A DNA stretch of 64,000 nucleotides, taken from assembly GCF_042652085.1 (NCBI RefSeq), contig NZ_JBHSJF010000005.1, positions 1 through 64,000 on the forward strand, in the 5' to 3' direction. This document shows, one piece after another, positions 33,360 to 41,015 of the stretch (its first letter is position 1; every line of letters starts with the position of its first letter). A program made the position numbers and the translations under genes. A model generated the notes under the pieces. It saw only the letters and a program-made list of their open reading frames with translations. It had not been told where the DNA came from and searched no databases. Source of the DNA: Flaviflagellibacter deserti. Its GTDB lineage: Bacteria; Pseudomonadota; Alphaproteobacteria; Rhizobiales; Methylopilaceae.

Positions 33360-34337
33360 ATGTTCAGGGCGATCGTCGTCGAGAAGACCGAAACCGGCAG
33401 CGCGGCGCGGCTGGCCGAACTCGACGAGACGGCCCTGCCCGAGGGCGACGTCACCGTCCGGGTCAGCCATTCCACGCTGAACTACAAGGACGCGCTCGCC
33501 ATCACCGGCCGCGGCCCGGTCGTCCGTTCCTTCCCGATGATCCCCGGCATCGACTTCGCCGGAACGGTAGAGACCTCGTCCAGTCCCCGCTTCAAGCCGG
33601 GCGATGCGGTGCTTCTGAACGGCTTCGGTCTCGGAGAAGCGCGCTTCGGCGGCCTGTCCGAACTCGCCCGCGTCGAGGCCGACTGGCTGATCCCGCTGCC
33701 CGAGGCACTTCGCCCGGCGCGCGCGATGGCGCTCGGCACCGCCGGCTATACCGCCATGCTCTGCGTCATGGCGCTGGAAGCCCACGGCGTCACGCCGGAC
33801 AAGGGCGAGATCGTCGTCACCGGAGCGAATGGCGGCGTCGGCGGCGTCGCGATCCAGATCCTCCATCACCTCGGCTACCGCGTCACCGCCTCGACCGGCC
33901 GGCCGCAGGAAACCGATTACCTGAAATCGCTCGGCGCCGACGAGATCATCGAGCGCGCCGAGTTCTCCTCGCCCGGCAAGCCGCTCCAGAAAGCCCGCTG
34001 GGCCGGCGCTATCGACAGCGTCGGCAGCCATACTTTGGCGAATGTCTGCGCCGCGATGAAGGACGACGGCGTCGTCACCGCCTGCGGCCTCGCGGGCGGC
34101 ATGGATTTCCCCGCCACCGTCGCGCCCTTCATCCTGCGCGGCGTCACCCTCGTCGGCATCAATTCGGTCTACCGCCCGCTGAAGGATCGCAAGACCGCCT
34201 GGCACCGCCTTGCGAACGAGATCGATCTCGAAAAGCTCGACCTGATGACCCGCACCATCCCGCTCGCGGACACCATCCAGGCCTCGCACGACCTTCTCGA
34301 CGGCAAGGTCAGGGGCCGCGTCGTCGTCGAGATCTGA
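33360..34337 (+). CDS. acuI: Acrylyl-CoA reductase/YhdH-type MDR oxidoreductase
   Basis: The 325-residue zinc-free medium-chain reductase has MFRAIVVEKTE, STLNYKDALAITG, MIPGIDFAGTVE, FGLGEARFGGLSELARV and the NADPH-binding VVTGANGGVGGVAIQIL. The LNYKDAL-to-PGID spacing and the INSVYRPLKDRKTAWHRLA segment are typical of AcuI/YhdH, which reduces acryloyl-CoA to propionyl-CoA. It starts 6 nt after ohrR, so detoxification of reactive enones under peroxide stress is a plausible role. Confidence 0.85.
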   Translation: MFRAIVVEKTETGSAARLAELDETALPEGDVTVRVSHSTLNYKDALAITGRGPVVRSFPMIPGIDFAGTVETSSSPRFKPGDAVLLNGFGLGEARFGGLSELARVEADWLIPLPEALRPARAMALGTAGYTAMLCVMALEAHGVTPDKGEIVVTGANGGVGGVAIQILHHLGYRVTASTGRPQETDYLKSLGADEIIERAEFSSPGKPLQKARWAGAIDSVGSHTLANVCAAMKDDGVVTACGLAGGMDFPATVAPFILRGVTLVGINSVYRPLKDRKTAWHRLANEIDLEKLDLMTRTIPLADTIQASHDLLDGKVRGRVVVEI

Positions 34338-34341
34338 AGGC

Positions 34342-34358
34342 GCAATGTTCCCGCAATG
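34342..34358 (+). promoter_or_regulatory. Direct-repeat box upstream of the response regulator gene
   Basis: GCAATG occurs at 34342-34347 and again at 34353-34358, exactly 11 bp apart. Tandem hexamers one helical turn apart are what OmpR-type dimers bind. A related GCAATG...ACAATC pair with the same spacing lies at 36437-36453, just after the kinase gene and before the methyltransferase gene. Confidence 0.4.
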
Positions 34359-34382
34359 CTAGGATAGAAGCCTCAGGGTTTC

Positions 34383-35075
34383 ATGGGGATGGGCCGGACA
34401 TTGCGTGTTCTGTTGCTGGAAGACGAGCCAGAAATGGCATCGGCGCTGCGCAGCGCGCTCCGCGCCTACGACACCGTCGTCGACCATGTCTCGACCCTCG
34501 CCGAGGCTGAGGAAGCCGCCGACCTCAACGCCTATGGCGCCATCCTGCTCGACCGTCAGGTGCCGGACGGCGACGGCCTGTCCCTGATCCCGAAGCTTCG
34601 CGCCCGCGGTCTCGGTACGCCGATCATTGTGCTCACCGCACGCGGCGATCTCGACGACCGTATCGACGGCCTCGACACCGGCGCCGACGATTATCTCGCC
34701 AAGCCCTTCGCCATGGACGAGCTTCTCGCCCGCCTCCGCGCCGTGATGCGCCGCCCGTCCGGTATGCAGGCCGAGATCATGAGTTTCGGCCGACTCTCCT
34801 TCGATCTCGGCAGCCGCGAGGTCAGGATAGATGGCCAGCGCATGGTCCTGCCGCGCCGCGAACTCCTCGTCCTCGAAACCCTGCTGCGCCGCATCGGCCG
34901 TACCGTGCCGCGCTCCTCGCTCGAAGAAGCGGTCTACGGCTTCGGCGACGAGATCCAGTCCAACACGCTCGACGCCCATGTCTCGCGCCTTCGCCGCAAG
35001 CTCACCGAGGCCAAGGTCGGACTCGAAATCCACCCCGTCCGAGGCATCGGTTATCTGCTGAAGCAGGCGCAATGA
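34383..35075 (+). CDS. OmpR-family response regulator
   Basis: The 230-residue protein has a receiver domain (LRVLLLEDEPEMASALRSAL with the acidic pair, AILLDRQVPDGDG with the phosphoacceptor Asp near 56, ADDYLAKPFAMDELLARL with the Lys) and a C-terminal winged helix (about 130-228, VLPRRELLVLETLLRR...VHVSRLRRKL-type pattern). Its stop overlaps the kinase start (ATGA). It resembles the PhoP/QseB branch. The neighbouring lipid methyltransferase and DedA genes suggest an envelope or phospholipid role. Confidence 0.9.
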   Translation: MGMGRTLRVLLLEDEPEMASALRSALRAYDTVVDHVSTLAEAEEAADLNAYGAILLDRQVPDGDGLSLIPKLRARGLGTPIIVLTARGDLDDRIDGLDTGADDYLAKPFAMDELLARLRAVMRRPSGMQAEIMSFGRLSFDLGSREVRIDGQRMVLPRRELLVLETLLRRIGRTVPRSSLEEAVYGFGDEIQSNTLDAHVSRLRRKLTEAKVGLEIHPVRGIGYLLKQAQ

Positions 35076-36430
35076 GCAATTGCGCGCCCTCGCTCAAATG
35101 GCACCTGATATGCCGGCTGACGGCGCTCCAGGCGATATTCCTGACGGCGCTCGCCGTCCTCATCGTCGTCCTGCTGTGGTTCACCGGCCATCTCACCAAG
35201 CTTGAGCCGGAGGACGAGACGATCGACGCTATCGCCTCCTCCGTCGTCCGCGACGGCGATGGCGCCCTCGCCGTGCGGGATACGGAGACTCTCGAGGATC
35301 GCCGCGGGGAGATTTCGGATTTCTGGTACGTCATCCGCGACCGCGACGGCCAGACACTCAGCCAGGGTCCGGTGCCGGCACAATATGCGAGGATCGGCGG
35401 CGCGCTCGATGGCGTCGGCCAGGCCAAGCTTGGCGGCAATCTCCGCGGCGGCATCTCCGCCACGGCGCGGGTCAAATGGGCCGAGACGCCCGCCGGCGAG
35501 GTGCAGATCCTCACCGGGTCCGGGGGCAGCATTCCGTTCCGCCGGGTCATATCGGCGGCCTCGACCGTGTTCGTCAGCACCGTGCTTCCGCTGATCGCGC
35601 TAACGGCCCTCGCCACGATCATCGCGACGCCGCTCGTCGTCCGGAAAACCTTCGCCAGCGTCGGCGCCGCGGCCGCCCGCGCCGAGCAGATCGACATCGA
35701 CCGACGCGGCACGCGGCTTCCGCTCGAGCAGGTGCCGCGCGAGATCGTCCCGCTCGTCACCGCCGTCAACGACGCGCTCGGTCGGCTCGACCAAGGTTAT
35801 GAGCAGCAGAAGCGCTTCTTCGCCAATGCCGCGCACGAACTGCGCACACCGATCGCGATCCTGCAGACCCGGCTCGACGCTCTCCCGCCGGGTCCGGAGA
35901 AGTCGCGGCTCCTGGAAGACCTCGCGCGGCTGTCGACCCTTGCCGACCAGTTCCTCGATCTCCAGCGGCTGAACCATCGATTGTCGCTCATGCCCGTCGA
36001 CCTCGTCGCGATCGGCCGGCAGGTGACGTCGGATCTCGCTCCGCTCGCCATCGCCGCCGGCTACGAACCCGCCTTCGAAACCGAGGAGGAGAGGATCGAG
36101 GTCATCGGCGACCGCTCCGCGCTCGAACGGGCGGTGACCAATCTCGTCCAGAACGCCATCCAGCATGGCGGGCGCCGCGGCAACATCACAGTGCATGTCT
36201 GCCGCGCGACGGGCATCACTGTCACCGACCAGGGCGAGGGCATTCCGTCGGAGGATCGCGAACGGATATTCGAGCCGTTCCACCGGCTGCAGACGCGCAG
36301 CCAGGGCTTCGGCCTCGGGCTCAACCTCGTCCAGGAGATAGTCCGCCTGCACAGCGGCGAGGTCAGCGTGCTCGACGGACCGACCGGCGGGGCGGCGTTC
36401 CGTATCGTGCTGCCGCAGGCGGCCGCCTGA
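35072..36430 (+). CDS. Two-component sensor histidine kinase
   Basis: The 452-residue kinase has two membrane spans (AIFLTALAVLIVVLLWF about 21-37, and TVLPLIALTALATIIATPLVV about 170-190) around a roughly 130-residue periplasmic sensor. A HAMP-like linker follows, then the H-box FFANAAHELRTPIAIL, N-box VTNLVQNAIQHGG, G1 VTDQGEGIPSEDRERIFEPF and G2 GFGLGLNLV. The periplasmic loop has no recognised ligand motif. It is translationally coupled to the response regulator. Confidence 0.9.
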   Translation: MSNCAPSLKWHLICRLTALQAIFLTALAVLIVVLLWFTGHLTKLEPEDETIDAIASSVVRDGDGALAVRDTETLEDRRGEISDFWYVIRDRDGQTLSQGPVPAQYARIGGALDGVGQAKLGGNLRGGISATARVKWAETPAGEVQILTGSGGSIPFRRVISAASTVFVSTVLPLIALTALATIIATPLVVRKTFASVGAAAARAEQIDIDRRGTRLPLEQVPREIVPLVTAVNDALGRLDQGYEQQKRFFANAAHELRTPIAILQTRLDALPPGPEKSRLLEDLARLSTLADQFLDLQRLNHRLSLMPVDLVAIGRQVTSDLAPLAIAAGYEPAFETEEERIEVIGDRSALERAVTNLVQNAIQHGGRRGNITVHVCRATGITVTDQGEGIPSEDRERIFEPFHRLQTRSQGFGLGLNLVQEIVRLHSGEVSVLDGPTGGAAFRIVLPQAAA

Positions 36431-36436
36431 AATCCC

Positions 36437-36453
36437 GCAATGTTCTGACAATC
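36437..36453 (+). promoter_or_regulatory. Second response-regulator-like direct repeat
   Basis: GCAATG at 36437-36442 and ACAATC at 36448-36453 are spaced 11 bp as in the copy at 34342, within the 83-bp gap before the methyltransferase gene. This suggests that the neighbouring two-component system controls the following pair. Confidence 0.3.
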
Positions 36454-36513
36454 CGGCCGGCCTACCACCGCATCCGAGCCGCGAACGATCCGCGGTTTTG
36501 TGCGGAGTTTTCC

Positions 36514-37104
36514 ATGTCGTCCCGGAGCGTCCTGCTGTTCGCCAGATCATGGGCGGCCAACCCCTTCATGGTCGGGGCGATCGCGCCGTCTGGACCGGCT
36601 CTCGCCGATCTCATCACCAGCGAGATCGACCCGTCGCGCGGCCCCGTCCTCGAACTTGGCCCCGGCACCGGCGTCTTCACCGAGGCGCTGCTCGAAAAAG
36701 GAGTCCGCCAGCAGGATCTGACGCTTGTCGAATACGGCTCGGATTTCGCCCGCATGCTCGAACTGCGCTTTCCCGAAGCGCGCGTGCTCTGGATGGATGC
36801 GGCACGGCTCGGCTCCTACAATCTGTTCGACCCGGGGCTGCTTGGCTCGGTCATAAGCGGCCTGCCGCTCCTCAGCATGAGTCCACGCAAGGTCGCTGCC
36901 ATCCTGATGGGCGCCTTCGCCAATCTCCGGCCCGGCGGCGCCTTCTACCAGTTCACCTACGGCGTCCGCTGCCCGATCCCGCGCCCGCTGCTCGACCGGC
37001 TCGGCTTGAAATCCGCCCTCCTCGGTCGCGCCCTCCTCAACGTCCCGCCGGCCAGCGTCTACCGCATCACGAGGCGCGGCCCGCTCCGCCTGATGGCCAT
37101 CTGA
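36514..37104 (+). CDS. Phospholipid N-methyltransferase-like SAM methyltransferase
   Basis: The 196-residue protein matches the PmtA/COG3963 group: LLFARSWAANPFMVGAIAPS at the N terminus (the R-x-W-x-x-NP-x-x-x-GA-x-x-PS motif), GPVLELGPGTGVFTEALLEKG (SAM motif I), TLVEYGSDFARMLELRFPEA and VISGLPLLSMSPRK. This group converts phosphatidylethanolamine toward phosphatidylcholine or acts on other lipids at the inner membrane. Its stop overlaps the DedA gene start (TGATG). Confidence 0.82.
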   Translation: MSSRSVLLFARSWAANPFMVGAIAPSGPALADLITSEIDPSRGPVLELGPGTGVFTEALLEKGVRQQDLTLVEYGSDFARMLELRFPEARVLWMDAARLGSYNLFDPGLLGSVISGLPLLSMSPRKVAAILMGAFANLRPGGAFYQFTYGVRCPIPRPLLDRLGLKSALLGRALLNVPPASVYRITRRGPLRLMAI

Positions 37105-37748
37105 TGGACGCCCTCGCCGGCATGCCGGATCTCGTCGCCCTGCTCGCGGGCTTCGGCGCGTTCGGCTTCGTCCTCTGCGCGCTCGTCGAGAGGATCGTCC
37201 CGGTCCTGCCGTTCTATCTGATGCTCGTCGTCCTCGGCATGACCAGCATCGCAAGCGGCCACGACCTCGCGATCGCCGCCATCGCCTGCACCATGGGCTC
37301 GACCCTCGGTTCGCTCGGCTGGTATCTGATCGGTCGCTGGCTCGGCGCCGAGCGAGGCGAGGCGCTGGTTGCTCGCTTTGGCCGATATGTCTTCTTCGAC
37401 CTGCACCAGTACCGCCGCCTGACCGCGTCCTATATGCGCGACCGGTTCTGGATCACCGTGGTCGGGCAGACGATCCCGGCCGTGCGCATCTATCTGGCGT
37501 TCCCGGCCGGCGTGCTCGGCCTGCCGCCGGTTGGCTTCGCCGCCGCGACCTTCCTCGGCGCCCTCGCCTGGAACACGCCGCTCCTCGCTCTTGGTTACGT
37601 GCTGCGCGGAAGCGCCATCGACCCGGTCACCGCCGCGATCGGAACGATCGCCGGCCTGCTCGCCCTGGAGTTCGGCCTTGTCGCCTTCCTCCGCATCGGC
37701 CGCCTGTTTCGCCGCAACCGCGTCGCGCCGGCCGAACGGCGGACCTGA
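37104..37748 (+). CDS. DedA-family membrane protein
   Basis: The 214-residue protein has a DedA core. An N-terminal helix and re-entrant region (FGAFGFVLCALVERIVPVLPFYLM) with the E-x-x-x-P-x-x-P motif is followed by LGSLGWYLIGRWLG (G-x-x-x-G-x-W/Y-IGR) and VGQTIPAVRIYLAFPAGVLG (the R-x-x-P/F-x-x-x-G pattern). DedA proteins transport or scramble polyprenyl or phospholipids. Translational coupling to a lipid methyltransferase supports a membrane-lipid role. Confidence 0.85.
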   Translation: MDALAGMPDLVALLAGFGAFGFVLCALVERIVPVLPFYLMLVVLGMTSIASGHDLAIAAIACTMGSTLGSLGWYLIGRWLGAERGEALVARFGRYVFFDLHQYRRLTASYMRDRFWITVVGQTIPAVRIYLAFPAGVLGLPPVGFAAATFLGALAWNTPLLALGYVLRGSAIDPVTAAIGTIAGLLALEFGLVAFLRIGRLFRRNRVAPAERRT

Positions 37749-37752
37749 GCCG

Positions 37753-38175
37753 TCACCACATTGGCTTGTTCGCCTGCGCCTCGGCATATCGCTGCCGGGC
37801 GTCGGCAATCTCACCCTTGTGTTCGGTCATCCATTTGTAGAGCGTGGCCAGCGGCACGATCAAAGTCCGCCCGAGCTCGGTGAGCTCATAGTCGACGCGC
37901 GGCGGAATGGTCGGATAGACGGTGCGGCTCACGAGCCCGTCCTCTTCCAGCCCCTTGAGCGTCAGAGTCAGCATGCGCTGCGAGATGCCCTCGACCTTGC
38001 GATGCAATTCCTTGTAGCGCAGCGGCCCGCTCGCCAGAGATCCGACGATCAGCACCGTCCATTTGTCGCCGATCCGCGCCAGCATGTCGGCGAAGCCACG
38101 GCACTCCTCGTGGCTGACCTCGCCCTCGGCGATCACCGCCGGTTCCGTGCGAACAATTTTGTGCGCGGCGTCCAA
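37753..38175 (-). CDS. HxlR-family transcriptional regulator
   Basis: I take the TTG at 38175, which follows AGGAGG by 7 nt; an ATG at 38244 lies inside the operator-like palindrome and is less likely. The roughly 140-residue protein has the HxlR signature: CRGFADMLARIGDKWTVLIV, SGPLRYKELHRKVEGISQRM, LTLTLKGLEEDGLV and IPPRVDYELTELGRTL. Members of this family often repress a neighbouring flavin reductase and respond to quinones or aldehydes. It is divergent from azoR. Confidence 0.87.
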   Translation of the reverse strand: MDAAHKIVRTEPAVIAEGEVSHEECRGFADMLARIGDKWTVLIVGSLASGPLRYKELHRKVEGISQRMLTLTLKGLEEDGLVSRTVYPTIPPRVDYELTELGRTLIVPLATLYKWMTEHKGEIADARQRYAEAQANKPMW

Positions 38176-38232
38176 AAAAGTGCCTCCTTGCGAGCTTTGC
38201 GGCAGGCTGCATCTTAGCCTGACGAACAAATT

Positions 38233-38244
38233 GTGCCTAGGCAC
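38233..38244. promoter_or_regulatory. Operator-like palindrome between hxlR-type gene and azoR
   Basis: GTGCCTAGGCAC at 38233-38244 is a perfect 12-bp palindrome in the divergent promoter region, and a second TACCTAGT lies at about 38253-38260. It is the likely HxlR-type binding site controlling both genes. Confidence 0.5.
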
Positions 38245-38300
38245 CTTTTTTATACCTAGTCGCCAGGCCGGTTTGTCGATCGCGAGACAGGATCGAACAA

Positions 38301-38912
38301 ATGACGCTTCTTCACATCGATTCGAGCATCACCGGCTCGGAATCCGTCAGCCGCAAGCTCACCACCGACATCGTCGCCCATCTCACGGCGCAGCGGCCGG
38401 ATCTGCGCGTCGTCTACCGCGACCTCGCCGCCCAGCCTGTCCCGCACCAGACGGAGGCGCTCCTCATCGCCAAGTCCGGCGCCGGCACGCCGGGCACCGA
38501 CCTCCAGGCCGCGATCACCGCGACCGACACCGCGCTCGACGACTTCCTGGCCGCCGAGATCGTCGTTATCGGCGCGCCGATGTACAATTTCAGCGTTCCG
38601 AGCCAGCTCAAGGCATGGATCGATGCGCTCGCCGTGCCGGGCCGCACCTTCGCTTACGGCGCGAACGGCGTCGAAGGTCTCTGCGGCGACAAGAAGTTGA
38701 TCGTCGCCTCCAGCCGCGGCGGCATCTATTCGCCGCCCTCGCCCATCGCCGTGCTGGATCACCAGGAGACCTTCCTGCGCGGCTTCTTCGGCTTCATCGG
38801 CGTCACCGACATCAGCTTCGTCCGCGCCGAAGGCGTCCGCATGGGGCCGGAGCAGAAAGAGCAGGCTTTGGCCGCCGCCCGCGCCGAAACACAGGCGCTA
38901 CGAGCGGCCTGA
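38301..38912 (+). CDS. azoR: FMN-dependent NADH:quinone reductase/azoreductase
   Basis: The 203-residue flavodoxin-like enzyme has LLHIDSSITGSESVSRKLT (FMN phosphate loop), IGAPMYNFSVPSQLKAWIDA (the P-M-Y/W-N-F motif over the flavin), FAYGANGVEGLCGDKK and ASSRGGIY, all canonical AzoR motifs. It reduces quinones and azo dyes with NADH by two-electron transfer and protects against thiol-reactive quinones. Control by the divergent HxlR protein is likely. It is the last gene before the tRNA-Gly integration site. Confidence 0.92.
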   Translation: MTLLHIDSSITGSESVSRKLTTDIVAHLTAQRPDLRVVYRDLAAQPVPHQTEALLIAKSGAGTPGTDLQAAITATDTALDDFLAAEIVVIGAPMYNFSVPSQLKAWIDALAVPGRTFAYGANGVEGLCGDKKLIVASSRGGIYSPPSPIAVLDHQETFLRGFFGFIGVTDISFVRAEGVRMGPEQKEQALAAARAETQALRAA

Positions 38913-38990
38913 TCGGGCCGCCTTATTGGGGAAACACCGAGTGGGCCGCGCCTTGCGGCCCACCGAGCCGCCCGCTAGTCTCCCCGGCGC

Positions 38991-39065
38991 GCGGGCGTAG
39001 TTCAGAGGTAGAACGTCAGCTTCCCAAGCTGAATGTCGTGGGTTCGATTCCCATCGCCCGCTCCA
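38991..39065 (+). tRNA. tRNA-Gly (anticodon CCC), island insertion site
   Basis: Acceptor GCGGGCG (38991-38997) pairs with CGCCCGC (39055-39061), discriminator T, and CCA is encoded at 39063-39065. The anticodon stem TCAGC/GCTGA holds the loop TTCCCAA, giving CCC. Bases 39018-39065 recur exactly at 58997-59044. Confidence 0.97.
39018..39065 (+). repeat. attL-type repeat: 3' part of tRNA-Gly
   Basis: These 48 bases, from the anticodon arm through the encoded CCA of tRNA-Gly, are identical to 58997-59044 in the same orientation. Identity stops abruptly at both ends (C versus T before, G versus T after). This is the expected footprint of tyrosine-recombinase integration into a tRNA 3' end. Confidence 0.85.
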
Positions 39066-39336
39066 GCACTTAGCACCTTTTGAGGCGGTCTGTTTTGCTG
39101 CTGGTTTTGCAACTTGCGTTCTCCTTTCGACCTTATCGAGCTTCAGAATCAGCTCTCGCGTTGCCGCCGTGCGGTCGACGTAACGACGGATGACCTTGGC
39201 GACGTGCGCCTCCTCGGAGGAGCAGGATGAGGATCGCGATGCCGGCGGCCGTGGCCAGGATTTGAAGCGGCCAGACCGCGCGTTGTGCAGTTCAGACACG
39301 CGCCAGTAGACCGCGGCGAGAAGGGCTGAGGCCAAT

Positions 39337-39525
39337 ATGGCGGCGCTCGAGGGCAATGTGCTGAAGGATATCACGGTGATGCCGGGCGAATGGATCGGCG
39401 GCACGATGGCCTTCGAGCCGCCTCGCAAGGAGGACGCCGATGGCAAAGCCAGAAGCTATTCGATAGGCCTGAAGATCGGTGAGGACACGCACGTGATCGA
39501 GATCACGCAGGCGCCTGGAGAGTAA
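39337..39525 (+). CDS. Hypothetical 62-residue protein
   Basis: The short frame MAALEGNVLKDITVMPGEWI continues GGTMAFEPPRKEDADGKARS and ends IGEDTHVIEITQAPGE. Composition is ordinary and acidic/hydrophilic, with no membrane span or signal. It may be a small soluble protein. A weak purine stretch (GAGAAGGG) lies upstream. It is the first candidate gene inside the island; no family is recognised. Confidence 0.45.
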   Translation: MAALEGNVLKDITVMPGEWIGGTMAFEPPRKEDADGKARSYSIGLKIGEDTHVIEITQAPGE

Positions 39526-39547
39526 GGCGAGACGACACGCAACGATT

Positions 39548-39679
39548 TCATTCCTTCACGTCGGAGCTCGTAACGGCTGTGTCACCCTCTAAGCGATCGT
39601 CGTAGACGTATGACACGAGGTAAGCGCCGATCAGAGCGGCTATGCCGATTGCGACTCCCACGATTGTGATGCGGTTCAT
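39548..39679 (-). CDS. Small single-span membrane protein (copy 1)
   Basis: The 43-residue protein starts at ATG 39679 behind AGGTGG. MNRITIVGVAIGIAALIGAY is a single N-terminal membrane helix, and a short acidic tail with YDDRLEG and TSSDVKE follows. A paralogue with the same plan (MNRTTIIGIAVAIVVLIGAL, then HDDEIQG, TSEQK) lies at 47030-47158 on the other strand. Conserved MNR-T-I start, DD-x-x-x-G and TS motifs show that both are real genes. Function unknown; the topology suggests an inner-membrane micro-protein. Confidence 0.6.
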   Translation of the reverse strand: MNRITIVGVAIGIAALIGAYLVSYVYDDRLEGDTAVTSSDVKE

Positions 39680-39689
39680 GGGTCCACCT

Positions 39690-39911
39690 TCAGGCGCGAA
39701 GCCTAAGCTCATCTTCGGTCGCGTCCCGAGTAGTGATTTCCCGGCGATGTGCTGGCTCCCGCCGGCGCGGCGCGCTTTCGGCATCGGGTCGCGCAAGTTC
39801 AGCATAGAAGCGGCTCAAGCCGCTGAACATCTCCGACAGTCCGTCTTGGCGGGATGCTTCGAAAGCGCACCGCCGGGACTCGCGACGGAGCTCCCAATCC
39901 TCTGAAATCAT
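39690..39911 (-). CDS. Hypothetical 73-residue charged protein
   Basis: The frame begins MISEDWELRRESRRCAFEAS after GGGAGG (9-nt spacing). It is rich in Arg, Glu and Ala, with a predicted helical middle (GLSEMFSGLSRFYAELARPD). Its stop is 10 nt before the start of the small membrane protein gene, so the two probably form a transcription unit. No domain is recognised. Confidence 0.5.
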   Translation of the reverse strand: MISEDWELRRESRRCAFEASRQDGLSEMFSGLSRFYAELARPDAESAPRRREPAHRREITTRDATEDELRLRA

Positions 39912-39989
39912 GTCTAGCTGCCTCCCGTGGGAAGCGGCTTCTGTTGCCGCAGGGTGACTTTCGCAGATCCTGACGACTGATCATTAACA

Positions 39990-40135
39990 GCGGTTAAGAA
40001 CTCCAAAAAAGACGAGAAAAAGCGCCGCTTCGGCTCCGGTAGCCAGCCGGGGCGCACAGTCGATCCAAAGCACTGGGAGGTTTTACGCGCCCCGGTTAGA
40101 TCGACTGGATCTCAATCGCATTGGGGCTTTTTCCC
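39990..40135. ncRNA. Candidate structured RNA with pseudoknot-type pairing
   Basis: In a gene-free 580-base stretch, four nine-base segments pair in interleaved order. CCGGGGCGC (40047-40055) pairs with GCGCCCCGG (40087-40095), and CAGTCGATC (40057-40065) pairs with GATCGACTG (40099-40107). The order a, b, a', b' is a pseudoknot if both form, or two mutually exclusive hairpins. Short hairpins (GCCG-CTT-CGGC near 40024-40034) lie upstream and GGGGCTTTTTCCC follows near 40123. No known RNA family is recognised; strand is not certain. It could also be a DNA-level protein-binding site. Confidence 0.35.
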
Positions 40136-40490
40136 TGCGCTCCATCAGCCCGTCGACTACGCACACGATCCGCTGGAATAGTGAGTCCCTGCATCATCCC
40201 GTGACCCGATGGTGGTCAAAGGGCAATCGCCTCAATCTGCGTTTATCGATGATCAGATCGAGAAGCGCCCGCAGTCGTGCAAGCCTCCTCAAAAGTCGAT
40301 GGTAGCCGATCCAGGTTTCTCTCCCCGGAGGTTCCTCGCCAAAATCGATCCTCTCGACCCGTCGAGCCTATCGCCAACGACCTCGGAAGCACGGCCACCC
40401 CTATTCCGACGGCATTTGGTGGTTACGTTGCTTTGGCAAGATGTCCGACCGCTCAGTGGTATTGCCCCGCATGGACGCAATGACGCGACA

Positions 40491-40910
40491 CTAGGGAGAC
40501 CCGAGCTGGCGCTCGGCTTGAGTGACCATGTCGAGGCAAGCGGCGCTGTTCCCCCGTCCGTCGAGCATGCGGGCCTCATTGAGGCTCGCACGAGCCTGCA
40601 TGGCGCGGTCGCCACCGCCGCCCTCTTCTGCCGCCTGTCGCGTGGTTTCGGCCTCCCTTGCTTCATTCTGGAATGGCGGGACGGTGGGCGCCGCGATCGG
40701 CGCTCCCTTATCGCGAGCCTGCATGGCCTGGCTCTCGCGCGCCGCGGCAACGCTCTGCCCTCCAGAAGAGACAGAGGCGGCGGCCTCTGCCATTTCCTTC
40801 ACGCGCGCTTCGATTGCATCGATGCGGTCGGTGCAGGTCGAGGCGAAGGAAGATTCCGCAAACAGCAGAAGCAGTATCGCGCTAGTCGCAGGCATTAGGC
40901 GGAACGGCAT
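40491..40910 (-). CDS. Small exported protein with coiled segment
   Basis: The start at 40910 (MPFRLMPATSAILLLLFAES) follows GGAG and begins a signal peptide ending at SSFAS-TCTDR. The mature roughly 115 residues are Ala/Glu/Gln-rich and probably helical (CTDRIDAIEARVKEMAEAAA, ARASLNEARMLDGRGNSAAC). Two cysteines at the ends (STCTD, AACLD) could form a disulfide. The C-terminal part resembles short tetratricopeptide-like or lysozyme-inhibitor-like helical proteins, but no family can be assigned. Confidence 0.6.
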   Translation of the reverse strand: MPFRLMPATSAILLLLFAESSFASTCTDRIDAIEARVKEMAEAAASVSSGGQSVAAARESQAMQARDKGAPIAAPTVPPFQNEAREAETTRQAAEEGGGGDRAMQARASLNEARMLDGRGNSAACLDMVTQAERQLGSP

Positions 40911-41015
40911 GGGGCATCTCCGTTTCAAGGTGACGCCGAACCATCCCTCATCGATTCGGTGATCCGGCGCCGGTGGTCTTCGGTGTCGCAGGCTGGACAA
41001 CCGTCGGGCACACCG

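Noticed and set aside
38898..39446. Leftward open frame across tRNA-Gly with GRWESNPRHSAWEAD
   Set aside because: It is the antisense translation of the tRNA gene, a well-known false protein. A membrane-like segment (ILATAAGIAILILLLR) and a basic helix (AKVIRRYVDRTAATRELI) to its right lie in different frames, so at best a frameshifted remnant.
40901..40919. GGAAC...CGTT with a 15-bp spacer
   Set aside because: The spacer is too short for the EcfG consensus and the site points into the antisense of an exported protein gene start.
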